The notes under the pieces: model-generated | Database searches by the model: none | Told to the model about the DNA's origin: nothing | Seen by the model: only the letters and a program-made list of their open reading frames with translations | In this document: positions 9,511 to 18,085 of the stretch, piece after piece | How positions within the stretch are numbered: the first letter of the stretch is position 1 | How the letters are laid out: every line of letters begins with the position of its first letter | Source of the DNA: Verrucomicrobiaceae bacterium | GTDB lineage: Bacteria > Verrucomicrobiota > Verrucomicrobiia > Verrucomicrobiales > Verrucomicrobiaceae | NCBI GenBank assembly: GCA_016795485.1 | Contig: JAEUHM010000020.1 | Location: 1-64,000, forward strand | Reading direction: 5' to 3' | DNA: 64,000 bases | Translations under genes and position numbers: made by a program

Positions 9511-11558
9511 TCAAATACTTGTTAGTTTTTTGTGCTCTGGTTCCCAGGCTGGGCGCGGTAGACTTTACTCGCGATGTGCGCCCCATCCTCGCGTCAAAAT
9601 GCTACGCCTGCCACGGCCCCGACGAAGAAAGCCGCGAGGCCGATCTTCGCCTCGACATACCAGCCGAGCATTTCGATGCCAAAACCTTCCTTGACCGCAT
9701 CACGACGAGCATTCTCGACGACGTGATGCCACCGCCCAAATCCCCCAAACCGCTCACCGCCTCCGAAAAGACCATCCTGCGCGAGTGGATCGCCGCTGGC
9801 GCGAAGTATGAGCCGCATTGGGCCTTTCAGCCGATTCGTTCACCGAAGTCCCCTAATGACATAGACAGCTTCATCCGCGCCGAATTGAAGAAACACGGCC
9901 TCCAGCCCGCTCCGCGTGCGGATTCGAGCACGCTCATCCGCCGTCTCTATCTCGATCTCATTGGTCTGCCGCCACCGAGTGACCAGATTGACTTCACTGA
10001 CGAAGCTTACGCCACTCTCGTGGACAAGCTCCTCGCTGATCCACGCTTCGGCGAGCGCTGGGGCCGCCACTGGCTCGACATGGCCCGCTACGCCGACTCG
10101 AACGGCTTCCTCGGCGACGGCCTCCGCCCAAACGCCTACCGCTACCGCGATTGGGTCATCCAGGCCTTCAACAACGACATGCCGTATGACGAATTCACGC
10201 TCGCTCAAATCGCTGGAGACCTTCTGGACAACCGGGAACCGCGAACTGAGAACCGAGAACGGTCCCCTGGCACCGGCTTCCACCGCAACGCCGCTTTAAA
10301 CACCGAAGCCGGCGTCGATAAAGAGGAAGCACGCTACCAAAACCTCGTCGATCGCGTCAACACCACCGCTCGCGTGTGGATGGGCCTCACCATCGGCTGT
10401 GCGCAGTGTCACACGCACAAATACGATCCCATCACCATCCGCGATTACTACAGCTTCTACGCCTTCTTCGACAACACCGAGGACCGCGACGACGCGAAAA
10501 CCAAAGCCCCACTCCTCGCCGAAGTCAGCAAAGACCGCCGCCAGACCTATGTGCACCTCGCAGGCGACTACACCCGCCGCGGCCCCGATGTGATGCCCGC
10601 CACGCTTTCCGCCTTGCCCGCCCAAGCAGGCAACACGCGCCTTGAACTCGCGAAGTGGATCGTTTCGCCGCAAAACCCGCTTACCTCCCGCGTCGCGGTG
10701 AATCACATCTGGAGCAAGCTCTTCGGCTACGGCCTCGTGCGCACGCCCGATGACTTCGGCACCAGCGGCGAAGCCCCCAGCCATCCCGAACTCCTCGACC
10801 ACCTCGCCACCGAGTTCATGCGCGGCGGTTGGAGCCGCAAACAACTCATCAAGCGCATCGTGATGAGCGAAACCTATCGCCAGGCTTCTCATAGTCGGTC
10901 CGATCAGTCCTATCAGACCGATCCGCTGAACAAACTCCTCTCGCATCAAAACCGCGTCCGCCTCGACGCCGAAGTCCTGCGCGACTCCGCACTCGCTGTC
11001 AGCGGCCTTTTGAAGCCCACTATCGGCGGTTCGAGCTTTCGCCCGCCTTTGCCGGAGGACGTGTTTGATGTCGGTCGCTCGTCGAACTGGCAGGCCAGCC
11101 CTGGCGATGAAATCTACCGCCGCAGTCTTTACATCATCACGCTACGCAGCGTGCTCTATCCCACGCTCACCACCTTCGACGCACCGGACGCCGCCGATGC
11201 CTGCGTGCGCCGCGAGCGCTCCAACACGCCGCTGCAAGCCCTCACGATGATGAACGACGGCGTCTTCGTCGAAGCCGCGCAGTCTCTCGCCCTTCGTGCG
11301 CTTCGTGAAGGCCCGAATCACCTCCAAAAGCTCTTCCGCATCGTCTTGAACCGAGAACCACGCCCCAAGGAGCTTTCCCGCCTCCAAACCTTCCACGACG
11401 AGCAAAAAGCCCGCGTGCAAAAAAGCGGCCCCGCAGCCCTCCAAGTGCTCGGAGCCCATCAAAAAGCCATTTCACCCGCTCAAGCCACCGAAGCCGCCAC
11501 GCTCGTCGCCGTCGCGCGAGTGCTCATGAACCTCGATGAGTTCATCAACCGCGAGTGA
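9507..11558 (+). CDS. DUF1549/DUF1553 (PSD1-type) protein with N-terminal haem motif
   Basis: The start is GTG at 9507, overlapping the TGA of the ceramidase-like gene (GTGA). After a signal peptide there is a planctomycete-type cytochrome motif, CYACHGPDEESREADLRLD, one CxxCH haem site, then DUF1549 (RRLYLDLIGLPPP, FGERWGRHWLDMARYADSNG) and DUF1553 (SRVAVNHIWSKLFGYGLV, RRSLYIITLR). At 683 residues it is shorter than most family members, mainly because the linker between the domains is reduced. A loop normally reading like QLAGDLLPN is replaced by a charged insert (NREPRTENRERSP) encoded by AACCG-rich DNA. The molecular function of the family is unproven; electron transfer or substrate oxidation in the periplasm is inferred. 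G+C is much higher than in the preceding genes. Confidence 0.9.
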   Translation: MIKYLLVFCALVPRLGAVDFTRDVRPILASKCYACHGPDEESREADLRLDIPAEHFDAKTFLDRITTSILDDVMPPPKSPKPLTASEKTILREWIAAGAKYEPHWAFQPIRSPKSPNDIDSFIRAELKKHGLQPAPRADSSTLIRRLYLDLIGLPPPSDQIDFTDEAYATLVDKLLADPRFGERWGRHWLDMARYADSNGFLGDGLRPNAYRYRDWVIQAFNNDMPYDEFTLAQIAGDLLDNREPRTENRERSPGTGFHRNAALNTEAGVDKEEARYQNLVDRVNTTARVWMGLTIGCAQCHTHKYDPITIRDYYSFYAFFDNTEDRDDAKTKAPLLAEVSKDRRQTYVHLAGDYTRRGPDVMPATLSALPAQAGNTRLELAKWIVSPQNPLTSRVAVNHIWSKLFGYGLVRTPDDFGTSGEAPSHPELLDHLATEFMRGGWSRKQLIKRIVMSETYRQASHSRSDQSYQTDPLNKLLSHQNRVRLDAEVLRDSALAVSGLLKPTIGGSSFRPPLPEDVFDVGRSSNWQASPGDEIYRRSLYIITLRSVLYPTLTTFDAPDAADACVRRERSNTPLQALTMMNDGVFVEAAQSLALRALREGPNHLQKLFRIVLNREPRPKELSRLQTFHDEQKARVQKSGPAALQVLGAHQKAISPAQATEAATLVAVARVLMNLDEFINRE

Positions 11559-13429
11559 AGCCACCTCTCATGCTCCAGCGCCTCTTTTGCCTCCTGATGC
11601 TGGCGACGACCTGTCTCGCGGTCACGCCGGACAAAACTCGCCAAATCCTGACCGCCGCCAAAGAACCCGTTCGCATCGTTTGCATCGGCGACAGCATCAC
11701 GGGCGTCTATTATCACAGCGGCGGCATGCGGGCGTATCCCGAGATGCTTCAAATCGCGCTCCAAAAGCTCCATCCGAAGGCGAAAATCAGCGTGCGCAAT
11801 GCCGGCATCAGTGGCGACACCAGCAAAGGCGGCCTCGCGCGACTGGAGCGCGATGTTTTGGCCCACAAGCCGCATCTGGTAACGATCATGTTCGGCATGA
11901 ATGACCTCGTGCGTGTGCCCGTGGCCGATTTCATCGCGAACATGACGCAGATCATCCAGCGCTGCCGTGCGGCAGGTGCGGAAGTCGTGCTTTGCACGCA
12001 AAACAGCATCGTCGATTCGCCGCAGCGGCCCATGGCGAAGCTCGCGGAGTATTCGCAGGCCATTCGTGATCTCGCGAAATCCGAGTCGCTCGGCGTTGCG
12101 GACTGCTTCGCGGCGTTTGAGGCCTTGCGGGCCAAAGATGTGCTCGAATGGAACCTGCTGCTCAGCGACGCCATCCACCCAAACATGGATGGTCACAAGC
12201 TCTTCGCCGAAACCATCGCGCAGACCATCACCGGCCAGGAAGCTTCGCTGCACGACGAGCCACCGCCGCCGAATCCTCTCGCGCACACGTTCAAGCTGCT
12301 CGGTGAAGGCAAGCCCGTCACCGTCTTCGCCATGCCGCCGTATGATGAGCACATCGGCACCGCCTTGAAGAAGCTGCATCCCGATGCGCAGATCACCGTG
12401 AAGCCCTGGCCCAACGAAGGCAAAACGCTCGCCGAACTCGAAAATGCCGCGAAGGCCGTCCGTGCGATGAAGCCAGACCTCGTCGTCATCGCGGTGCCCG
12501 GCCAACTCACCGAAAAGACACCGCAGACCTTCCACAAGCACTACGCGTGGATCATGAACTGGTCGCTCAGCTTCGGCCCGCAGGAGTGGGATGTCGTCGT
12601 GGCCTTGCCGCCCGATGCCGACAAACTCGCCAGCCGCCTCGTGAAGGCGCAAGATCTCAGCGTCATCACGCCGCCTGATTCGCTCGAAAAATGGCTTTGG
12701 ACTCAAAAAGCCGCGAATCCTCAGGACATCGTCTTCAAGGCTCAAATCGACCAAACTGAGCAACGATATGTCGAACGTCTTCCGACCGGTTTTGAGCCGC
12801 AAAAGTCGCATGACGTGCTCATCGCCCTCCACGGTCATGGTTCGGATCGCTGGCAGTTCATCCGCGATGTTCGCGACGAGTGCCGCGGTCTGCGCGATTT
12901 CGCTGACAGGCACGGCTTGATCTTCATCTCACCCGATTACCGCGCCAAAACCTCGTGGATGGGACCGAAGGCGGAGGCGGATGTGCTTCAAATCATCGCG
13001 GAGGTGAAGAAGCGGCATCGCGTGAATCGCGTCTTCATCGCCGGAGGCTCCATGGGCGGCACCTCGGCGCTCATCTTTGCTTCGTTGCATCCCGAACTCA
13101 TCGCCGGAGTATGCGCCCTGAACCCCACCGCCAATCTCGTTGAGTATGCAGGCTTCAAAGAAGGCATCGACGCGTCCTACGTCAGCCCCGCCGAACGCCA
13201 CAAACGCAGCCCCGAACTCCACGCGGACCAGCTCACCATGCCCGTCGCCCTCACCACCGGCGGCAAAGACAGCATCGTGCCACCCGACAGCACCTTGCGC
13301 CTCGCGAAGAAGCTCAAACACGTGCTCAGCCTCCACCGCGAGACCGCCGCGCACTCGACGAGCTACGACGATACGGTTAAAGCGATGGAGTGGGTGGTAA
13401 CGAGTGTGACGTCGGCAATGGGACACTAG
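11555..13429 (+). CDS. SGNH hydrolase - degenerate SGNH - alpha/beta esterase fusion
   Basis: The start is probably GTG at 11555, overlapping the previous stop (GTGA); ATG at 11570 is the alternative and still keeps the signal peptide. Residues about 40-225 are an SGNH hydrolase with GDSIT (Ser47), NAGISGDTS, FGMND and DAIHPN (Asp205/His208). Residues about 250-380 repeat the same fold pattern without catalytic residues (LHPDAQITVKPWPNEGKTL mirrors LHPKAKISVRNAGISGDTS). Residues about 415-620 are a poly-ester-type alpha/beta hydrolase with ALHGHGS, nucleophile elbow GGSMGG (Ser499) and TGGKDSIVPP. It is probably a two-activity carbohydrate deacetylase/esterase. It is the last gene of the operon and very G+C-rich. 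Confidence 0.85.
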   Translation: MKPPLMLQRLFCLLMLATTCLAVTPDKTRQILTAAKEPVRIVCIGDSITGVYYHSGGMRAYPEMLQIALQKLHPKAKISVRNAGISGDTSKGGLARLERDVLAHKPHLVTIMFGMNDLVRVPVADFIANMTQIIQRCRAAGAEVVLCTQNSIVDSPQRPMAKLAEYSQAIRDLAKSESLGVADCFAAFEALRAKDVLEWNLLLSDAIHPNMDGHKLFAETIAQTITGQEASLHDEPPPPNPLAHTFKLLGEGKPVTVFAMPPYDEHIGTALKKLHPDAQITVKPWPNEGKTLAELENAAKAVRAMKPDLVVIAVPGQLTEKTPQTFHKHYAWIMNWSLSFGPQEWDVVVALPPDADKLASRLVKAQDLSVITPPDSLEKWLWTQKAANPQDIVFKAQIDQTEQRYVERLPTGFEPQKSHDVLIALHGHGSDRWQFIRDVRDECRGLRDFADRHGLIFISPDYRAKTSWMGPKAEADVLQIIAEVKKRHRVNRVFIAGGSMGGTSALIFASLHPELIAGVCALNPTANLVEYAGFKEGIDASYVSPAERHKRSPELHADQLTMPVALTTGGKDSIVPPDSTLRLAKKLKHVLSLHRETAAHSTSYDDTVKAMEWVVTSVTSAMGH

Positions 13430-13710
13430 CCGTGATCCACGACTACAACCTAAATCAGCAGTATTTGATCTACAATGAGCGCAGTTTGCTGAAAATCCGC
13501 TCTGGACGCCAGATGAAGCTATCGACCATGAGTGGCGAGTGCTTGGCGCTAATTGACGTGTGACGCGGGTCTAGAGTCGTTAAGTTGAGTATTCCATGGA
13601 TAGATTATTCATTGCAGGAGGCCGTGGTAACGAATCCGTTACTATCCTGATGGCTATACCCATGTTGAGTTGCTTGTTTCGGGTGTTTGGATGCGTGATG
13701 ATAGGTGTAA

Positions 13711-14394
13711 ATGCGAATCTTGGTAATTGAAGACGAGAAGGAACTGGCTCGGCATATATGCTCGGCTCTGAATCGTGTCGGGCACACGACGGAGGCTCGG
13801 CATGACGGATTGAAAGGGCTTGAGGCAGCTGTCAATGACCCGCCTGATTTGATTGTGTTGGATCTGAATCTACCCACCCTAGATGGGTTTGGTGTATTGC
13901 GTAGTCTGAAGGAATCCCACAGCCCGTCCAGGGTGATTATTCTGACGGCGCGGGCGGAAATAGAAAGCAGGGTCAAGGGGCTCAATGCTGGGGCGGATGA
14001 CTATTTGCCGAAGCCATTTTCGATGGATGAGCTTGCTGCCCGGATAGATGCTCTGGGCAGGAGGAGTGCTGTCAGTGCAAATGCGGATATGCTCAAGGTC
14101 GGCAATCTCACAATGGATGTGCGTCACCGGCGAGTATGGAGGGGCGGAGTGCAGATAGCGCTGTCTCCACGGGAGTTTGAACTGTTGCAACTGTTGATGC
14201 AGGAGCCGGGGCGCGTATTTTCCCGCACGGAGTTGTGCGAACGTATCTGGGAAAGGGATCACGCGTATGACACGCGAACCGTAGAGATCTTCATTACCCG
14301 TTTGCGCAAAAAGCTGGATGTAGGTCACGACGAACCACTGATCCACACTATCCGTAGTATGGGCTATTGTATCAAATCTGAGCAGTCACGATGA
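13711..14394 (+). CDS. OmpR-family response regulator
   Basis: The 227-residue protein carries a receiver domain (1-115) with acidic pocket IEDE, phosphoacceptor Asp51 in VLDLNLP, Thr in ILTARAE and Lys in YLPKPFS, followed by a winged-helix DNA-binding domain (128-222) with SPREFELLQLLM and YDTRTVEIFITRLRKKLD. The family binds DNA as a phosphorylated dimer. Its last four bases overlap the start of the cupredoxin gene (ATGA at 14391), and the cognate kinase is the third gene of the operon. The 281 bases upstream contain a 6-bp inverted repeat at 13627-13642 but no clear promoter. Confidence 0.93.
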   Translation: MRILVIEDEKELARHICSALNRVGHTTEARHDGLKGLEAAVNDPPDLIVLDLNLPTLDGFGVLRSLKESHSPSRVIILTARAEIESRVKGLNAGADDYLPKPFSMDELAARIDALGRRSAVSANADMLKVGNLTMDVRHRRVWRGGVQIALSPREFELLQLLMQEPGRVFSRTELCERIWERDHAYDTRTVEIFITRLRKKLDVGHDEPLIHTIRSMGYCIKSEQSR

Positions 14395-15026
14395 GCCGCC
14401 TCCTGTTGACCTTCATTTCTCTGCCCCTGATTGGATACGGACAATGTAGCGTGGAGGGAATGGTGCCATTACCGAAGTCAAAAGCCGCTCCAGTGATGGC
14501 CAAACGGTATGAAATTGTGAGCAAGGGCGGTGTGATGTCGCTCAATCCACCACTGGCTGTGGTTTACATTGAAGGAGTTTTTCCTCCGGCTCAGAAGCCA
14601 GACACGAGGCAGATAATCCAAAAGGACTTCATGTTCACGCCGGCCCTGTTGCCAGTGCGGGTCGGCACCAAGGTGGAGTTTCCAAACCTAGACGATGCGT
14701 ATCACAATGTGTTCTCGTTCTCGCCCTCCAAGCGATTCGACCTCGGGCGTTATAGGGCAGACGAGCGGCCTATCCCGTTCCAAGTTTTTGATAAGCCGGG
14801 CATAGTCTCTCTTCGCTGTGATATTCACGAGCACATGCGCGGTATCATCCTGGTGTTAGACACGCCACACTTTGTCGTGAGCGAGCCATCGGGGCAGTTT
14901 CGGCTGACGGGTGTGCCAGCAGGCAGCTACAGAGTCAAAGCGTGGGTGAACAGCCGCACCACGCTGGTGCAGGATGTAGTTTTGAAACCAGGGAAGGCTA
15001 CTAGGGCTGACTTTGCCAAGCCATGA
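14391..15026 (+). CDS. Exported cupredoxin-like protein (methylamine-utilisation-like)
   Basis: The protein has 211 residues with a short signal peptide (ends near YGQCS). Residues about 78-158 look like a type-1 copper (plastocyanin/azurin-like) fold: His105 in DAYHNVFSF, then Cys143, His146 (or His148) and Met149 in LRCDIHEHM, the expected ligand order. The C-terminal 45 residues (GQFRLTGVPAGSYRVKAWV) form a carboxypeptidase-regulatory/CnaB-like strand set. Proteins of this layout are often annotated methylamine utilisation protein or plastocyanin-like. It lies between the regulator and kinase genes with four-base overlaps on both sides, so it may act in signal sensing as well as in electron or copper handling; that is inference. 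Confidence 0.85.
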   Translation: MSRLLLTFISLPLIGYGQCSVEGMVPLPKSKAAPVMAKRYEIVSKGGVMSLNPPLAVVYIEGVFPPAQKPDTRQIIQKDFMFTPALLPVRVGTKVEFPNLDDAYHNVFSFSPSKRFDLGRYRADERPIPFQVFDKPGIVSLRCDIHEHMRGIILVLDTPHFVVSEPSGQFRLTGVPAGSYRVKAWVNSRTTLVQDVVLKPGKATRADFAKP

Positions 15027-16723
15027 ACTGGTTCCGGCATCGGTTGCTGGCCAGCATGATGCTCGTGGTAACAGTGACCACGGCCACAGTGTTGTATTTC
15101 GCCCAGTCTCGCGCTGCCGGGCAGGCTGAGGCAAGCTTTCGCGCCGCAAACGAGTCGCGTGTGGCTGAAGCAAGCCGTATCAGGCAGATGAGACATGCGG
15201 CATTAACGGAAAGATGCAAATCGCTGGTTAGGCGCCCGCGTATACATGCAGCACTTGAGGATGATGCCTTGGATTTGCTCTACGTGAGTGCTGTGGATGA
15301 GTTGGCAGATTTGCTTGAGCCGGACTTGGGCACGAATGAGGAGGACTTTTCACTGCACGCAAAGTTTTATCGATTCCTGGACGTGAACGGTAAAGTGATT
15401 CCGCCGGAAGACAAGATTCAGGTGGGAAGACTTAGTATCGAGGAAGAGAAGATGCTCGCTTTGGCCCGACCGGTGGAGTTGCAGCAACTTGGCTACCTGA
15501 TCCGAGACTCAAATCGGGATCATGCACCAGTTGTGGATGAGATCATCGCCTCGCCTATCATCTCCCTCGATACCCACGAGATTATTGCATGTCTTGTGCT
15601 GGGATTTGCAGCTAAGCTTGAGTCTCCGGTGGGAGATGCCAAGTCCGGTCTGTGGGTACAGGGGAAGTTGCTGATGAATGGCGCCGAACCGGAGGAGTGC
15701 GAGCGGATGCGCACGGTTTTGGCGGATAAGGTGGGGAAAGAGGATAGTTCCGAGGTGAAGGTAGGGGGTAAGATACATCGAGTCTTTTTCCGTGCGCTTA
15801 ATCGGGGCTCCGTTTATCCTGAGGTGTATGAGGTGAGTTGCTTCGATCTAACACCGTCCTTGGAGCAGCAGAGGAAACTGCGTTGGCAAATCATGGGTAT
15901 TGGTGGAGGGTTGCTGCTTTGTGGGCTCGTAGCCAGTCACTTGCTGTCGTCGCGTCTGGCCCGCCCGGTGGAGCGCCTCGCGAAAGACTCAGCCATCCAC
16001 CAAGCTGAGAGGTTGCGCGCTGAGAGTGAACTTCAGGCAGCGAGCGTGGAACTGGAGCGTTCGACCAGGTTCTCCGCAGATGCCTCTCACCAGCTCAAGA
16101 CGCCTGTAACCGTATTGCGAGCGGGTCTGGAGGCACTACTTAAAAGCCCAGCATTGGAGCTAAACGAGAAGGAGGAGGTATCAAGATTGATTGATCAGAC
16201 TTCACGGCTTTCGGGCATGATCCATGATTTGCTTTTGCTTGCGCGCCTCGAGAGCGGTCGAATGAGCCTCAGTTTGGGTGAAGTGAACTTAACGAGTCTG
16301 ATCGACTCACTTCAGGATGACCTCAGTGCTGTGCCAAGTTCGCCAGACTTTGATGTTGAGGTGGATGTTCCCAAGGGAATGCTTGTGCTGGGTGAGAAGC
16401 GTTATGTGTCGATGATCCTCCAAAACCTGTTAGAGAACGCTTGGAAATACAATCAACCTGGTGGACGGATTACCATTAATGCAGAGGAAGACGGTCGCTA
16501 CCTAGTGGTCACCATCGGCAACACCGGAGCGGGTATTCCACCTGAGTTTCAGGAGTTGGTCTTTGAGAGATTTCACCGTGCCTCCGTTGGGGAAAATGTG
16601 CCCGGACATGGGCTGGGGTTGAATCTTGCCCGGGAACTTGCTCGGTTACACGGCGGCGATCTTCGGCTCGTAACGTCCAGCGCGGGTTGGACGGAGTTTG
16701 AAGTGCGTTTCCTTAAAGCATGA
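15023..16723 (+). CDS. Membrane sensor histidine kinase
   Basis: The 566-residue kinase has TM1 (about 8-27), a periplasmic sensor region of about 260 residues with no family I recognise, TM2 (about 289-308) and a short HAMP-like linker (ARPVERLAKD). The HisKA domain shows SADASHQLKTP with phosphoacceptor His356, followed by an HATPase domain with the N box (LLENAWKYN), G1 (GNTGAGIPPE) and G2 (GHGLGLNLA). It should autophosphorylate and pass phosphate to Asp51 of the regulator encoded at 13711. It starts with ATGA overlap at 15023 and ends with ATGA overlap into the porin gene, so sensor, cupredoxin and porin are made in concert. Confidence 0.92.
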   Translation: MNWFRHRLLASMMLVVTVTTATVLYFAQSRAAGQAEASFRAANESRVAEASRIRQMRHAALTERCKSLVRRPRIHAALEDDALDLLYVSAVDELADLLEPDLGTNEEDFSLHAKFYRFLDVNGKVIPPEDKIQVGRLSIEEEKMLALARPVELQQLGYLIRDSNRDHAPVVDEIIASPIISLDTHEIIACLVLGFAAKLESPVGDAKSGLWVQGKLLMNGAEPEECERMRTVLADKVGKEDSSEVKVGGKIHRVFFRALNRGSVYPEVYEVSCFDLTPSLEQQRKLRWQIMGIGGGLLLCGLVASHLLSSRLARPVERLAKDSAIHQAERLRAESELQAASVELERSTRFSADASHQLKTPVTVLRAGLEALLKSPALELNEKEEVSRLIDQTSRLSGMIHDLLLLARLESGRMSLSLGEVNLTSLIDSLQDDLSAVPSSPDFDVEVDVPKGMLVLGEKRYVSMILQNLLENAWKYNQPGGRITINAEEDGRYLVVTIGNTGAGIPPEFQELVFERFHRASVGENVPGHGLGLNLARELARLHGGDLRLVTSSAGWTEFEVRFLKA

Positions 16724-17922
16724 AGTTGATCCATCTAGCGAGTGTCATTCTGATCGCAGCCCCCTTACCGGCTGGAGCGGAGTCGATGCTTGATGGAGTC
16801 TCTGCCTGGAGTTCACCAGATGGGAACACACGCGCTAGGTTGAGCGGGACTCTTGATTTGGAGGGATACCAGTTCTCTGGCTCAGTGCCTGGATTTGTGT
16901 TCACGGACAGTCGCGAACTTCTCAACCCTCGGTTATCTGCGTTCCTGGATGTTCAGGTGGGTGCCCAGATCTACGGGTTTGCGCAAGCCCGATTCGATCG
17001 AGGATTTGATCCCCAGGATGGCAAAGCTCAAGCTCGTCTGGATGAGTATGCGTTGCGATGGACGCCATGGGAGGACAGTCGGCTCAATATTCAGGTCGGG
17101 CAGTTTGCGACAGTCGTTGGAAATTGGACGCTAAGGCATCTGTCCTGGGATAATCCGTTTATCGGTGCACCAGGACCCTACACCACGATGACACCGATCT
17201 CGGAAGAGTCGTTGTTCGATCCTTTGGATGACCATCATTTCTCCGCCGATGAAGCTTACGAATACAATCCCATCATTTGGGGGCCGAGCTATGCCACTGG
17301 AATAGCTATTTCAGGGAAGCTCGGTCACTGGGAGTATGCGACCGAGTGGAAAAATGCAGCGTTATCGTCTCGACCCGAGGCATGGACCTTGCGCGATATG
17401 CACGCAGGTCGCGGAACATTTAGTGGTCGTGTTGGTTGGCGGCCCAACGAGGCGTGGAATATTGGCTTGTCTGCCAGTGATGGCGTTTACATGTCTGCCC
17501 TTGTTAGTAATGAACTTCCGCGGGGAGTGGTGTTGTCCGATTTTCGGCAGACAGTGATCGCTCATGACATTAGCTACGCGTGGCGACACTTTCAGTTCTG
17601 GGGAGAGGTGTTTGGTTCGCGATTTGACATTCCAGGAGTTGGCAGTGGAGACGTTCTTGGTTGGTATGTTGAAGCCAAATACAAGTTCTCTCCAAGGTGG
17701 TTTGGCGCATTGAGATTCAATCAAATGATTTACGGCGAACTACCGGGCGCAAATGGCATTGCACAAAGCTGGGGCGAAGATTCGTGGCGCGCTGACTTTG
17801 CCATTACGTTTCGGATGACGGAGTTTACCCAACTCAAGCTCCAGTATTGCTACTTGACGCATCCGGGTGGAGAGAGCGCAGACGGGCACATGATCGCAAC
17901 TCAGTTCACCGTGCGATTCTAG
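16720..17922 (+). CDS. Outer-membrane beta-barrel porin-like protein
   Basis: The 400-residue protein has a signal peptide (ends LPAGAES) and alternating amphipathic strands rich in Trp, Tyr and Phe (for example AFLDVQVGAQIYGFAQARFD, GWYVEAKYKFSPRWFGALRF). It ends in TQFTVRF; a C-terminal Phe is the classic signal for outer-membrane barrel insertion. No substrate-specific motif is recognised. It is the last gene of the regulator-cupredoxin-kinase operon, which suggests the system controls, or reports on, outer-membrane passage of a small solute such as a metal ion or an amine. That link is inference from context only. Confidence 0.78.
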   Translation: MKLIHLASVILIAAPLPAGAESMLDGVSAWSSPDGNTRARLSGTLDLEGYQFSGSVPGFVFTDSRELLNPRLSAFLDVQVGAQIYGFAQARFDRGFDPQDGKAQARLDEYALRWTPWEDSRLNIQVGQFATVVGNWTLRHLSWDNPFIGAPGPYTTMTPISEESLFDPLDDHHFSADEAYEYNPIIWGPSYATGIAISGKLGHWEYATEWKNAALSSRPEAWTLRDMHAGRGTFSGRVGWRPNEAWNIGLSASDGVYMSALVSNELPRGVVLSDFRQTVIAHDISYAWRHFQFWGEVFGSRFDIPGVGSGDVLGWYVEAKYKFSPRWFGALRFNQMIYGELPGANGIAQSWGEDSWRADFAITFRMTEFTQLKLQYCYLTHPGGESADGHMIATQFTVRF

Positions 17923-18085
17923 CGCAATAGGGAGCGCATGTAACAGTTAGGCAATCTTGGCCGCTGGTGTAACAGCATGGTTACCGTTAGCGAATGGCCA
18001 GATGGAGGGATGGTTGCGAACATCGTGGCACAACGCACCGACGAAAGTCCACCGCGCTTCAAAACAACAACCAAACATCACTCTT

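Noticed and set aside
11480-12913. 477-codon leftward open frame opposite the SGNH-esterase gene
   Set aside because: It is the antisense of a GC-rich gene whose three domains have clear motifs; the product is Arg/Asp/His-rich and unrecognisable.
13627-13642. GTAACG/CGTTAC inverted repeat upstream of the response regulator
   Set aside because: Six-bp arms are expected by chance; the 13-mer GGTAACGAATCCG shared with 33393 is also within chance for a 64-kb window.
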